Shown: piece by piece, positions 24,600 through 35,495 of the stretch
Layout: each line of letters begins with the position of its first letter
Position numbering within the stretch: position 1 is the stretch's first letter
Assembly: GCA_028023455.1 (NCBI GenBank)
Contig: JAQFVV010012416.1
Span: forward strand, 7,605,594-7,669,593
Source of the DNA: Epiperipatus broadwayi
Lineage: Eukaryota > Onychophora > Udeonychophora > Euonychophora > Peripatidae
Direction: 5' to 3'
Length of the DNA: 64,000 nt
Made by a program: the position numbers and the translations under genes
The notes under the pieces: model-generated
Told to the model about the DNA's origin: nothing
The model's database searches: none
What the model saw: only the letters and a program-made list of their open reading frames with translations

Positions 24600-25095
24600 A
24601 GTGCACCCAGTGGAAAACAGAGCTGTCAAAGGATGCAAAAGGTTTGTGCATAAAATTCTTATCCAGTGCCTACTCATACAATATCCCCAGATTATTTTCT
24701 AGCTTGTGATGATCATATGACATTTAGTAGTTTAATACCAACCATGTCCAGTGGGATGATGGTGACTTATGGTTATTTAAAAATCAAAAACATCCAAAAT
24801 GTATAGATATTGAACTGTGTTAAGAGCTATATCTAAGATTTTATGCACAAACCTTTTTGCATCCATAGAGTATTGTGGATTGCAATGGGTGGCACAACTG
24901 TATGAAGAGCTTTGTATATATAATGTAATGTAGTACTGCAATAAAAGATTTCAAAATATTAAAGCTCTCAACAGCACATCCTATGCTTACATAAGATGTT
25001 AAAGCAGAGGCAAAACTTTTCATACAGTAGTTCTACACAGTGCACCCACTGATTACTTTGGCTTATATGGTGTGGCACTCCTATACAGAGAGTTA
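24600..25095. repeat. Foldback repeat family F1, copy plus partial second copy
   Basis: GGATGCAAAAGGTTTGTGCA (24633-24652, reading on into TAAAA) is answered in reverse complement by TTTATGCACAAACCTTTTTG (24840-24859). Outside these lie GTGCACCCAGTGG and GGGTGGCACAACTGTATG, the family's diverged ends. A further end fragment (GTGCACCCACTGATTACTTT ... GTGGCACTCCTATAC) is at 25037-25095. Non-coding foldback element. Confidence 0.65.
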
Positions 25096-25489
25096 CCTTT
25101 GACTTCAATGATAAAAATCCTAGATTAAATGTCAATGTTGCCATTTATATCATACTTTTGCGCACTGTTCTACTATTTATACGTGAAATTTGTAAAGCTA
25201 AAGGGACTGATTTAATGGCTAAAGTTTCTTAGATGAACATCAATCTGTCATATCTAATGCTTGAACATCACAAGACTTGTCAAGAAATTAGCTATTTACT
25301 TAAAGCAACTGTTCAAAATGTAAATAAGGATCAATGTCCAATGATTTTTGGTATATCAAAATAGACCACAATATTTCAAAACATTGTTGAAATCTTTATT
25401 TCTTTTTGAAAGTTAGAAGATAAATAATGAAGCTAAAGTTAATTTTCTTTGCTAATATTTTTACTAAAAACATACATGAAAATATTAAA
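25096..25489. other. No gene recognised
   Basis: AT-rich DNA between the foldback repeat and the hammerhead repeat; nothing assignable. Confidence 0.5.
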
Positions 25490-25556
25490 TATATAAGGTA
25501 TATGAGCACAGGCTTTCACAAGACCCTCCATTCTATCTCATAACACTGATACACTT
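25490..25556 (-). mobile_element. Hammerhead repeat, 3' piece split off by a LINE insertion
   Basis: Sequence TATGAGCACAGGCTTTCACA ... TCATAACACTGATACACTT matches the body of the repeat family. It is continued after the LINE at 27955, where the last 12 bases (ACTGATACACTT) are repeated. Together with 27955-28469 it forms one insertion. Confidence 0.85.
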
Positions 25557-27954
25557 TTTTTTATTAAGGAAAATACACATACAATTACAATATAAATCTT
25601 GTTGGTATACATTTGTTTCAATTTGTTACACTTATTATAACAATCATTAGTAAATAATTTTCCAAATTAGAAAATATACCCATTTGATACATTAGTTATT
25701 ATTGTGACAAATTAATTTCATGATCAGAGCAAGAAGCTCATCGTCTATAATTATTGTGTACTAGTTTTATATCAGAACAACTGGCTCTTCATTTAGTGAC
25801 TTAGCCAGTGATCATTGCACAGTCCACATTTTGATTGACAGTGATCATTTGTCATTCTCCATATAACTAAACAATTTTTTAATCTTGAATTAATTTTTAA
25901 TTAGCATGCCTGAGGATTGGCTCTTCATCCAGTGGCCTAAGTTGTCCCCAAGTGTCCCCAAAGAGCTTTTCCAGCATTAATAAATGATCCCTAAACATAG
26001 TCTTTCAGATAAATTTTTACACACCTCCCATGGTTCTTTACTTCTTTGTTTAAAATGAAATAATTTCTTGTTAACCACACAAGATGAAGCAGGAACTTTA
26101 CCATTCTAATTGCAGCAAAGACACCACTCTTTATAGCATCCCTGATTCTTAGAATTTTCATGTTAGATGGCAGTACTTTGGTTATGATATTTTGTCTAGC
26201 AGAACTCAAAAATGGGCAAGCAGTAAAAATATGTTTAATAGTTTATCTGCCACTTTACATAAGCTACATAATGGTTCTATTTTTGAGAAATTTCTATGAT
26301 TTACCAAATGGTTGGCAAGGTTTTCAAATTAAATTTTATGATAAAAGTCAATATGTTTGGCTTCCAAGTAGCAAAATTTTAGTTTCCTGATAAGTAATTT
26401 GGCAGATAAATCAAGTTCAGTAGTTAATTCAGTAATGTTTCCATGCATATATTTGTATACTTGCCAGTAAGTGTTAGTGTTGTCAATAATTTATGCTGTG
26501 ACTTTGAAGAATTTGTTGGCATATGCTAGCAGCTCCATGGCCCACTTACTTTGTATGGATGGTGGTGTGTCAGAAGGTGCAATCTCATTCTGTATTGAGT
26601 CCACTGGCAATCTTGGATTCATTGCCTTAAGCACTGATAGGGATTTCTGGATGAAGGTGTTGAGATCATGCAACATAAGCCCATTCAGTTCTTTCAGTCT
26701 CTGCATCTTAAATAAACTGATGGTTATTGTTTTACTCTTCCACAAGATGCCAGTACAGACTGAGTTTATTGCATTCTGAAAGAACTTGGTTGGTTTAAGA
26801 AGTGGCATGAAGCAATTGATTCACAGAAGCACCAACATGTTGACAGCACCATGGGAAATCCAAGAAAGTTTTGAGGTTTCCCTTAGAATCTTGAAGAAAT
26901 TGCTGTCACTCAATGGATCTTTCTGGTAGCAGATTTCTCAGAGTTTATTCTTAGCTCATATCTCTCAGTGTATTCATCCAGAAGTTTGTATAGTTTGGGA
27001 AAGTATTTATATGAGGTGAGGAAGACTATAATGTCATAAACATATGATATGTGATGAAATTCCTACCCTAACACTGGGACAAATACCCCAGGAAGCTGTT
27101 TCTCAATAGCTGTTAATAGAGAATTTACATAGGCTATGAAAGACAAGGTGCTAAGAGGTGGCCCCTGGAGTATTGATAGATATGGTTTAAACCCTGGGGC
27201 CAAAGAGCCATCCAATGATGTATATATTGATCTACTTAGCAACAGATTTGCTATGATTCTGATGTAGACTTTGGGTACCCCATAGCTCTCCAAAATTGAG
27301 AATAATTTTGCAAGCACCATGGAGTCAATTCTGCTGCAAAGTCCACCTGCACCACAATAGGCTCTGATGTCTTTTTAGTCCTTATATACTCTGCCAATAA
27401 GGCAAATCTCCTTACTGCCTCAATGGTGGATGATCCCTTGTGGGTGAATTGGTGCAAGGAAATTTTACTGAGTAGCTGCTGTTGGATCTTATCCTTAACA
27501 AGTGATTCAATGATTTTTATTAATAATGGAGTTACTGATATGGGTCTTAAATTAGTTAATGGAGATGGATTCAATGGCTTTTTGAAAAAAGGTACAGGTT
27601 GGGAATGATCTAAAATTCCCCAGCCAGCACACAAATGACTTGATGGATTATTTTTAACTGTGAAATTACTCAAGTGTAACAAGACAAATTGCGGTATCCC
27701 ATGAAGGCCCAGATGTAAATGTTCTGGATAAGACCTCAGCTGATGGAGAATTTGCTGCTCAGTAATGATATGATCTTGTGACACTGGATCACATTGCCAA
27801 ACATTTCTCCAACATAGTGCTTACTATCTAGTTACAATTATTTACAGACAGCATTGAAGGTGTGGGTCTTCTCTGAGCACCAATGGCCCACCTTAGGTAG
27901 CTTTGCATTCAGTTGTTCTTTGTGGATAAATAGATCTTGGCTCTTTTTATTGAT
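25557..27954 (-). mobile_element. 5'-truncated LINE inserted in a hammerhead repeat, with oligo-A tail and 12-bp target-site duplication
   Basis: Minus-strand element of about 2.4 kb. Its 3' end (plus 25555-25562) is a run of eight T, i.e. an oligo-A tail, after a 3' region without coding. The 12-bp sequence ACTGATACACTT flanks it at 25545-25556 and 27955-27966; both are the expected sequence of the host repeat at that point. The coding part is described separately. Endonuclease domain and start are absent, so it is a normal dead-on-arrival 5' truncation, now with frameshifts. Clade unresolved: CR1/Jockey-type by the look of the reverse transcriptase. Confidence 0.85.
25991..27784 (-). pseudogene. 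LINE reverse transcriptase, frameshifted
   Basis: Minus strand. The 27784-27251 frame (177 codons) has GWGILDHSQPVPFFKKPL, TNLRPISVTPLLIKIIESL, HQFTHKGSSTIEAVRRFALL and the first catalytic motif as VQVDFAAE (aspartate retained, about residue 148). A frame change near 27300 leads to 27320-27063 with LESYGVPKVYIRI and LQGPPLSTLSFIAYVNSLL (normally QGSPLSPLSF). After a stop comes the second catalytic motif as YVYDIIVFL (normally YADDIVFL), so one of the two aspartates is lost, followed by LLDEYTERYELRINSEKS. Downstream frames at 26808-26491 and 26209-25991 (including ACPFLSSARQNIIT) are the C-terminal region. Inactive by frameshifts, stops and the altered catalytic motif. Confidence 0.8.
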
Positions 27955-27991
27955 ACTGATACACTTGAACACATATATGTTGAAAAGATAA

Positions 27992-28050
27992 ATAATCACC
28001 AATATACTCATTTCATGCTAAACCAGCAATCATCAGTTGGTCCAGATTAT
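27992..28050 (-). ncRNA. Hammerhead ribozyme, type I, intact core
   Basis: Minus strand. Stem I 3' side is ATAATC-TGGA-CCAA (28050-28037), then core CTGATGA (28036-28030), stem II TGCT/AGCA with loop GGTTT, core GAAA (28014-28011), and stem III of two pairs (AU/AU) closed by four bases. The cleavage nucleotide is A at 28003, then stem I 5' side TTGG-T-GATTAT (28002-27992). All invariant core bases are present, and stem I pairs CCAA/TTGG and ATAATC/GATTAT around an internal loop, as in natural fast hammerheads. The very short stem III is typical of the minimal type I motifs known from Penelope-like elements and retrozymes, which usually cleave as tandem or dimeric forms. Activity is inferred, not shown. 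Confidence 0.8.
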
Positions 28051-28374
28051 CATCTCTACACATATATACTATAAGTGCTCAGATATATATTAAGATAGCC
28101 AATCTTCATACTTTAATGGACAGGCTTCAATCCACTCCACACTCCAACTCTTCAACCGTCCACAAATTGAAAATCTGATAATGGAAATGCTCAAAGGTCA
28201 CCCTGAGGCTGAGATTCTCATCACACCCATGTTGATCTAAAGTCAATATGACCCATCATGTACAGGACATAATCCATTTAATACATATTCGAGGGATGGG
28301 CAGACATTTCTACTATGTAATAACTGAAATACAGGCATATTTTATACTTGTATCAATATATGTAATATATAGGG

Positions 28375-28469
28375 TATAGGAGCACAGACTTTCACACGAC
28401 CCACCACTCTATCTCATAACACTGATACACTTGACACACATATATGTCGAAAAGATAAATAATCATCAA
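28375..28469 (-). repeat. 5'-terminal segment of the hammerhead repeat, starting at the cleavage site
   Basis: Similarity to the other copies ends at plus position 28469 (...AATCATCAA, then unrelated AATAAATTGG). In minus orientation this is base 1.1 of stem I, i.e. the 5' end a self-cleaved RNA would have. Confidence 0.7.
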
Positions 28470-28801
28470 AATAAATTGGAATAATTATTGCAAAAGGAAT
28501 AGCTTTTTAAACAATCGGATTGTTCTTTTGTCTAAACGGAACAACTGTTGTTGATAATTTCAGAAATATTAACAAAAAAAAAAAAGTCACTTTTAGCATT
28601 ACGTAAAGTCATTAAAATTAAATTAATTTTGTTTTGTTTTTGTTGTTTTACAAAAAAAAAGTACATCTATTTCTCTTTAAAATATTAATCATTTTTATTT
28701 TTGCTATTTTTCTTATTAAATGGCTGTATCCGAATCTATAGTCGAATATCACATAATCGAAAACCGTGAACAAAATATCTACAATTAATTTTAATTAGTC
28801 A

Positions 28802-28905
28802 AGCATTGGTGATCGAGAGGTCAGCGATGGCTGCTTTACAAGCAGTTGTCCCAGGTTAGCGGATTCGCTTCCCGGCTGATGCTATAATACATGAGAAAAA
28901 TAAAA
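28802..28905 (+). mobile_element. tRNA-derived SINE (full tRNA-like head)
   Basis: 28802-28883 is a tRNA-like head: acceptor AGCATTG/TGATGCT, A-box region TGGTGATCGAGAGG, anticodon arm GCTGC-TTTACAA-GCAGT, B-box region GGATTCGCTTCC (degenerate in the first bases). The tail is ATAATACATGAG followed by an A-rich run. Same family as 9747-9838 and 21924-22037; plus orientation. A target-site duplication is not clear in the AT-rich flanks. Confidence 0.8.
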
Positions 28906-30890
28906 TTAAATTATAATAAACGTAAAAATAATTAATTTAAATTATAGAAGATTATTATTTCATAAGAATGCACTTAATAATAGACATTGAGCGTCTGTTC
29001 TTTTTCATCAATTGATTGTCAGGGCAATATTGAAACTTGTTTATTGTAATAATGGTTGCAATTCTAAGAATATAAAGAATGTTTATGGTTGTACTATTCT
29101 TGCCAATTTAAAAGTCAATCTACAGAATGTACTTAATGCTCCTTTGCGAAACTCTTTATTAGTCAAAGATACAAAAATATTAACAACAATTTTTAGTTTG
29201 GATGGTTGTCAACTTTAAAATGTGAACTAATTTAAATATCTCCGTAACTTCCTAAGTTAAAAGACAGATTTAAATGTTGAATGGCAATGGACTTCATTAT
29301 GCTTTTGTTGACTTAATGAAGTTGGAAGATGGGATATTTTATCACAATGATTTAAGTGTTTAAAGCAAATTAGTTATACATAAAGTTCTTTCTTTATAAA
29401 AATGAAGCTTAGATTATCTATCGAATAACAAAGACATTAACGTTTCATATAACTTTTTAAAAATACAATAGCAAAATCACAAGATCAACTTTTGCGTTCG
29501 TTAACTAATAGGATTTAATACAATGGAATTTACTATTGTAAAATTATTTACATCTTCATCGGAATGGTTGTGTGCAAGGAATGAAGATAAACTTTCTAAA
29601 AAGTATTTTTGGTGAACTTAATTGTGGTTTTTGCATGATAGGAAAACTATATCAAATGGAAAACTATAATGAAATAATTTGTTGAAATTATTCTGATAGA
29701 AAAATTTGCTATAAAAGAAATTTAAAAACAAAATCATAAAATATCAAATAAACAAATTAATGGAAAATAGGTTTTATGTAATGGACATATTTGTGATTCA
29801 ATTGGTTTGAATAGAATGTTCATATGTTTTTTTTTTAGAGTTGAAATATTCATACTCATTTTCAGATGGCTGCAGTTGGTGATGATTGTAATGGTGAAAT
29901 TAATAATAAGTATTTATTGTTATTTGCTGTTACCAAGCTGCTATACTGCTTGCAAGTACTTAGTTCAGTACATTCACAACTTGGTCACTTTAATTATTTC
30001 TTATTAATTATACTTGTTACATGCTAAATAGCAGTCGGCGGAATAATAACAATAGCATTTAGTTGATTTTTTTTCAGGGATCATGTTGAATCGCATTGGT
30101 ACTAAGAAACAATATTCAGTTATAAAGCAAGTATTAGCTATATATAAGTGAAATGTGTTATAATCCAGGCTGATCCATAACCAAACTATCTAGCTATTCA
30201 ACAGTGGTCAGTAAATGGATCTCCAGATTTTTTCAGCTAAAAAGTGACTGTTGCAGATTAATTTGCATAGGTGCTGTGATGGTAAAAATCAAAAATATAA
30301 TTATAATATGGCACACAACTGGTGGATTGAGGAAATTATATTTTTATGGCTACTAAAGCTGTGATTACTTTTATATTTTATCTTTAAATTTATTATATCC
30401 TGTTACATAATAATATCACATTAATACTAATTTTGTTTTTTCTTACATTTTATTTTCCTTCATGGAAGTTTATAAATCTGTGTACATTGTTTCACCATGT
30501 AAAAAGTACCACTGCTATAAAATTTTATTCTATTCCATATTATATATTAAAGGATTTAAAAGCTTCTCTTAGTGCAACAATAATTATATTCACTTGAGAT
30601 TCAATCTGGAAATATTTAGGGGTATAAAGATTTTCAAAATAATCTTAAGACCATTTCCAGATCAATTATCTTTATAATGTTAATTAGTAAATGGGTTTCT
30701 AATTAATTTTAGTTCAAGTGTAAAGTTGCCCTAAATAATCTGGATGATTTGCATAATTCTTGATGTACTCACCACAAAAGCAACTTTCACTACTGGTTAG
30801 ATGGATGTCATGCATTTACAGGTACTTGGTAACTTATCTAACAAAAAAAGTAATAAATAACCTTAAAATGTAAATTTACATTAAGTATAT
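28906..30890. other. No gene recognised
   Basis: About 2 kb of AT-rich DNA. Frames of 66-68 codons at 29012-29218 and 29807-30007 have no motif and no supporting context. 30070-30350 is moderately less AT-rich but unassigned. Confidence 0.45.
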
Positions 30891-30894
30891 TTGA

Positions 30895-31332
30895 AATGTG
30901 AATTTTTTTCTACAGACAGGTTTTTTCATACCTGACCATATATATGTAATATATGGCAGGTTTGAACTCAGAACTTTTACATGACCCTCAACTATCATGC
31001 TATCTCATACTGCTGATACACTTGATCACATATATGTTTAAAAGATAAATAATCACCAATATACGTATTTTGTGCTAAACCAGCACATGTCAGTTGGTCC
31101 AGATTATCATCTCCACACATATATACAATCAAAGCTCAGCTTATATTAAGATAGCCAATCTTCATACTTTAATGGACAGGCTTCAAACTACTCTATCCCA
31201 CAATGCTTCGGCTGTCCATTTTCTTGAAAATCTGATGATGGAATGCTCAAAACCCACCTTAGTGTCAACTTTCTCATCTTAATCATGTTGACCATAAGTC
31301 ACTCTGACCCCTCATGTACAGGAGATAGTCCA
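30895..31332 (-). mobile_element. Hammerhead repeat, subfamily b (ribozyme core decayed)
   Basis: Minus orientation, same order of blocks as the other copies but with subfamily-specific ends: GGTTTGAACTCAGAAC in place of GAGCACAGACTTTC, and a 3' extension TGAAAAAACCTGTCTGTAG (complement of about 30914-30932) that also ends the copy at 44.6 kb. A 62-codon plus-strand frame across it is accidental. About 440 bp, nearly one monomer. Confidence 0.8.
31049..31107 (-). ncRNA. Hammerhead ribozyme relic (mutated core)
   Basis: Same architecture and same stem I pairing (ATAATC/GATTAT, CCAA/TTGG) as the 28.0-kb ribozyme. The core reads CTGACAT instead of CTGATGA, and the second core element reads AAAA instead of GAAA. 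Stem II is still well paired (TGCT/AGCA). Should be inactive. Confidence 0.7.
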
Positions 31333-31639
31333 TAAGTCAGTAAAAAAGCACATGTTTATATTTTATAACAAAAAATTGCTTTAGTCTGTATAAAATAATT
31401 ATAAAAATTTTATTTTTAAAATGAGAGTCAAATTTACATATATGATGTTAAAGGCTAAATAATAATCTTGAATTGTTAAAACAATAAATACAAAGGAGTA
31501 TGCAACAAGCCCAGAAGTATTGGCTGGAAGATGGATGCATTGTAATACATAATTTTGCCACTATATATCTTTTGTGGGACCCTTCAGCATCAGTCTGACT
31601 GAACATCATTATAGAGTGAAGTCAAAGTTTCATGTAATA

Positions 31640-32385
31640 AATGTTTATAGTAAAGTGCATCTTATTTATTTGTCAATTGTGTAATAGCTGAAAAGCTAAA
31701 AAAATGTGAAATTCTGTTTTACAATAGAGAAAATGACAGGAGAAATGGTTATAATGCTTAAAACAGCTTATAAGCTAGCTGCTCTGGAAAAAACACAAGT
31801 TTATGAGTGGTTTAATAGAAGTGTAAAAGGTCACCACTTTTCAAAAAGTAGTGGCCAGTGATATACAATATCAAGATGATACTAATTTTTTTTGATACAA
31901 ATAACAGAGCTTCACTCAGAATTTATTTATAATGATTAGACATTTACGTACAAATTCTGAAATGTTTGTGTGATGCAGTAAATTGAAAATATCCCAATTT
32001 GTGGCAAAATGGGGAATGGTGCTTCATTACATCAATATACCAAGGTACAATGCTTTGAGTGTGAAACAATATGATCCTTTTATCCATCAGCTATATTGAC
32101 CCAATGTCACTCCATGCAACTTCTTTTTATTTACCCTAATAAAAAAATAGCACAAAAGAAAAAGTTGTGTGAATTTGGAAATAGGGAAGTAAAAACAATG
32201 AAGGCAATAAAAGTCATCACTTTGCAAGAGTTTCAGGGCTGCTTTGAAAATTAGAAAACAGATTTAGACCAATACATTGCATCAAATGAGCAGTACTCGG
32301 AAAAATATTCAATTTGTAACACCTAAAAATAAATACATTAATTTGTTATTACAAAATTCTGGTTACTTTAGGTATTCCCTCCTAC
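31640..32385 (+). pseudogene. Mariner-family transposase, degenerate
   Basis: Plus-strand pieces of a Tc1/mariner transposase (DNA cut-and-paste enzyme) in the right order: LAALEKTQVYEWFNRSVKG (helix-turn-helix region, usual form SRTQVFEWHKRFKEG) at about 31770-31830, and NVTPCNFFLF at about 32104-32133 (usual form LAPCDFFLFP, so the third catalytic Asp is changed to Asn). FQGCFEN and QYIASNEQY follow at about 32230-32300 near the C-terminus. The segment CTGGTTACTTTAGGTATTCC at 32358-32377 resembles a mariner 3' inverted terminal repeat. The matching 5' repeat was not found; stops and frameshifts are numerous. Dead copy. Confidence 0.75.
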
Positions 32386-32870
32386 AGGTGGAAAAAGGCT
32401 ACCTAATTAACTTTTAAATGGCTTAATATGATGTTTTTTTGTTTATATTGAAATAATTTTGATAATTAATAGCAGCAATTATATATTTACCATAACTCTG
32501 CATTCAGTTAATATCTGTAGTTACAACTGAATATTATGTACATATGCAGGTACTTTCTCAGGTTATTTGTAAATAATTACATTAAATGAAATATAGACTA
32601 ATAATAAACTATAATTTATAATAGTAACAAAATTGTAGATGCCCATTATTTTATATGTGCAAACCTTATCAATATTTTGTCTAGGATTCCTAAGAGTCTT
32701 GTCTCTACCTGACCACCAGGCTGCATTGAAAAAATTAACTCTTGTGAGGTTAAGGGAGTGAGTTGCTTAAATATAATCTAGAGGGACAGGTGAGGTTTGA
32801 ACCCCTTTACCTATGTCTCAGGGTCAGATTAAAGAAACTATACTTTCTGACCATTACAATACAGAGTTTC
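32386..32870. other. No gene recognised; weak tRNA-like segment
   Basis: AT-rich. On the minus strand, around 32760-32850, a B-box-like GGGGTTCAAACCTC lies downstream of a weak tRNA-like stretch. It might be another SINE head, but an A box and tail are not convincing. Confidence 0.4.
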
Positions 32871-32884
32871 AAAAAAAAAGAAAG

Positions 32885-33140
32885 AAAATAATGGTTATAG
32901 GGGATATAAATGGGCATATTGAAAAAATTGATGACATAGATAACAAGTATGGAAGAATTTTTATCAGAGAGTTAATTTGAGCATTGAAAATTTATCACAT
33001 ATTTATGAGGGATAATACACCTGCCACAGTAGATTATGTAGTAGTTGATAAAGAGTGAATGAATAAAGTACATAAAATTAAAGTGTTTGGTAATGAAGAG
33101 ATAGTATGTAATAGTGATCATAATTTCTTTATAATACAAA
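32885..33140 (+). pseudogene. LINE A apurinic-type endonuclease (EEP) remnant
   Basis: Translation shows VIGDINGHIEKIDDIDNKYG, later TPATVDYVVVDKE and VCNSDHNFF. These correspond to the GDxN, DYxxV and SDH signature motifs of the exonuclease-endonuclease-phosphatase domain that nicks target DNA for LINE integration. Stops lie between the motifs. Confidence 0.65.
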
Positions 33141-33224
33141 TGATTAGTAATGTGATGGAATAGCAATTAAAATAGAAAGGATAGTGAAAGATGTGGGTGA
33201 AGGATAAATCATAAGGATAAATTA

Positions 33225-34417
33225 GAAGATAGAAAAAATCATGGAAGAGTTTGTTGTGAGTGAATATAATGATGGTGTAGTGAAGTAGAAAAAGAGGCAA
33301 ATAGGGTTTCAGGGGAGAATATTCAGAAAAAATAAAATTAATGGAAAAATGAAAGTTAGTCAAACTGTAAAAGAGAGGAAAAACACGCAGACAATATAAA
33401 TGTGCTATTAAAAACTAAGAAAGTAAAAAAGATGTTAATATTAATGGGAAAATATGTAAAAAAATTGGCTAAAATAGATTACTATAGAGAGAGAAAAAAT
33501 GAAATTAAATAGTACATTGTTGTAGGATATTAATAATAGTGGAAGAGATGGGAGTAAAAAACTTTAGAAATATATTAAAAGGAATGTAGGTGAGAAAAAA
33601 TAGTATTACTAGATGACGAGGGAAGATAGAAAAAATCATGGAAGAGTTTGTTGTGAGTGAATATAATGACTGGTGTAGTGAAGTAGAAAGAGAGGCAAAT
33701 AGGGTTTTAGGGGAGAATATTCAGAAAAAATAAAATTAATGGAAAAATGAAAGTTAGTCAAACTGTAAAAGAGAGGAAAAGCACGCAGACAATATAAATG
33801 TGCTATTAAAAACTAAGAAAGTAAAAAAGATGTTAATATTAATGGGAAAATATGTAAAAAAATTGGCTAAAATAGATTACTATAGAGAGAGAAAAAATGA
33901 AATTGAATAGTACATTGTTGTAGGATATTAATAATAGTGGAAGAGATGGGAGTAAAAAACTTTAGAAATATAATAAAAGGAATGTAGGTGAGAAAAAATA
34001 GTATTACTAGATGACGAGGGAAGATAGAAAAAATCATGGAAGAGTTTGTTGTGAGTGAATATAATGACTGGTGTAGTGAAGTAGAAAGAGAGGCAAATAG
34101 GGTTTTAGGGGAGAATATTCAGAAAAAATAAAATTAATGGAAAAATGAAAGTTAGTCAAACTGTAAAAGAGAGGAAAAACACGCAGACAATATAAATGTG
34201 CTATTAAAAACTAAGAAAGTAAAAAAGATGTTAATATTAATGGGAAAATATGTAAAAAAATTGGCTAAAATAGATTACTATAGAGAGAGAAAAAATGAAA
34301 TTGAATAGTACATTGTTGTAGGATATTAATAATAGTGGAAGAGATGGGAGTAAAAAACTTTAGAAATATAATAAAAGTAATGTAGGTGAGAAAAAATAGT
34401 ATTACTAGATGACGAGG
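33225..34417 (+). repeat. Three-copy tandem duplication, 398-bp unit, inside LINE A
   Basis: Units start at 33225, 33622 and 34020 with the phrase GAAGATAGAAAAAATCATGG and end at the next start or at about 34417. Spacings are 397 and 398 bp. The copies differ at only a handful of positions: unit 1 has GATGGTGTAG where 2 and 3 have GACTGGTGTAG, GTTTCAG vs GTTTTAG, and AAATTAAATAG vs AAATTGAATAG; unit 2 has AAAAGCACGC vs AAAAACACGC. Near-identity of units inside an old, stop-ridden LINE shows that the duplication is much younger than the element. Units 2 and 3 share the unit-1 differences, suggesting a second duplication step. Confidence 0.95.
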
Positions 34418-34559
34418 GAGTAGAGTGCAGATCTAGAGAAGAATTACAGACAATCTTAAATAAGTATGTAATGGATGTAGAAAAGATGTTAGAAATCAAG
34501 GACAAATTGATAAAAAAAATAAAAACATATAGTAATGGAAGTATTAGTTTACAGAAAAT

Positions 34560-35495
34560 GAATTGAATGAGCAAGGGAAGAAATTGAAAATGGAAAGGCA
34601 AGAGGTTTAGATGGATAGCCAGTAGAGATAGTGATGAATTTAGGAAATAGGAAAAATAAATCTGTTATCATGTTTTAATAAGATCACAGAAGAAAGAATT
34701 TTCAGATAGCTGGAATAATACAAGAGTAAGGCTACAATTTAAAGGAAAGCATAAGTATCATAGAAAGTTAAACAATTATAGACCAAAAATATTAATTTCA
34801 GTATTATATAAAGTTTTTGCATATATGGTGGCTGAAAGCATTACAAAATTGATGGGAAAAAATAATATGATGAGAGAAATGCAAGGAGATTTTCAATTGA
34901 ATAGGTAGGTATATAGGAGATAGTTTATTAGTAATCACACAACTTATAGATATGAGTGGGAATACAGGTAGTCAGTTATATATGATCTTTATAGATATAG
35001 AGAAAGCTTATGATAGAGTAAATAAAAGTAGATTATGGGTGAGTTTAGTAAATTTGGAAATGAATGGAGCTTTAGTGGATTTTATTTTTTAAGAGATTAT
35101 TTGAAAATAGTTATATTATGTATCAATTAGGAAATATAGAATCACTTAAAAGTTAAAAATGAGGTGAGACTAAGGCAAGGCTGCCCTATGTCACCTATTT
35201 TTTTATTGTTATTTTTGAGAGAAATGGACAGGGCAATAGAAAGACTTGCAAGAGAGGTAGTGATATTATTAATAGGTGGCAAGGGAGTATATACATTATC
35301 AGGTCTTTTATTTTCTAATATCTTCTTAAGCTCGGAAAGTAAGAAAGATATGGAAGTTATGCTAAAGATATGCACACAGGCATGTAAAGAGATGGATATT
35401 AAATTTAGTGAAGAAAAATCAAAATTAATGATGATTAATGTTGGGGAAAGAGAAGAAAAAAAGTTTTTATTGGGAAATATAAAGATAAAATAGGT
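34560..35495 (+). pseudogene. LINE A reverse transcriptase remnant
   Basis: Pieces in order: EEIENGKARGLDG (usual GKAPGxDG) near 34580, KLNNYRPKILISVLYKVFA near 34770, SLLVITQLIDMS and IDIEKAYDRVNKSRLW (catalytic aspartate present) near 34930-35035. Then in another frame (35164-35493) RLRQGCPMSPIFLLLF. Where the FADD catalytic box should be, GLLFSNIFLSSESKKDMEVM has lost both aspartates. Followed by CKEMDIKFSEEKSKLMMIN. Dead by frameshifts and loss of the active site. Confidence 0.8.

Larger units (their letters stand above)
27955..28469 (-). mobile_element. Hammerhead repeat (retrozyme-like): one complete monomer plus start of the next
   Basis: Read on the minus strand the homology starts at 28469, the predicted ribozyme cleavage position (TTG(G/A)TGATTATTTATC is the first sequence). 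It runs through a 467-bp monomer to the next predicted cleavage position at 28002/28003, and then into a second monomer that is split by the LINE (remainder at 25490-25556). The monomer includes TATGAGCACAGACTTTC-type sequence, TGTACATGATGGGTCATATT, TCTCAGCCTCAGGGTG and a complete ribozyme. No open frame of note: non-coding and non-autonomous. Confidence 0.85.

Noticed and set aside
26471-26779. 102-codon plus-strand frame
   Set aside because: Antisense shadow of the LINE coding sequence on the minus strand.
32760-32850. Minus-strand tRNA-like/SINE head
   Set aside because: Only a B-box-like motif is convincing; A box, anticodon arm and tail could not be fitted.
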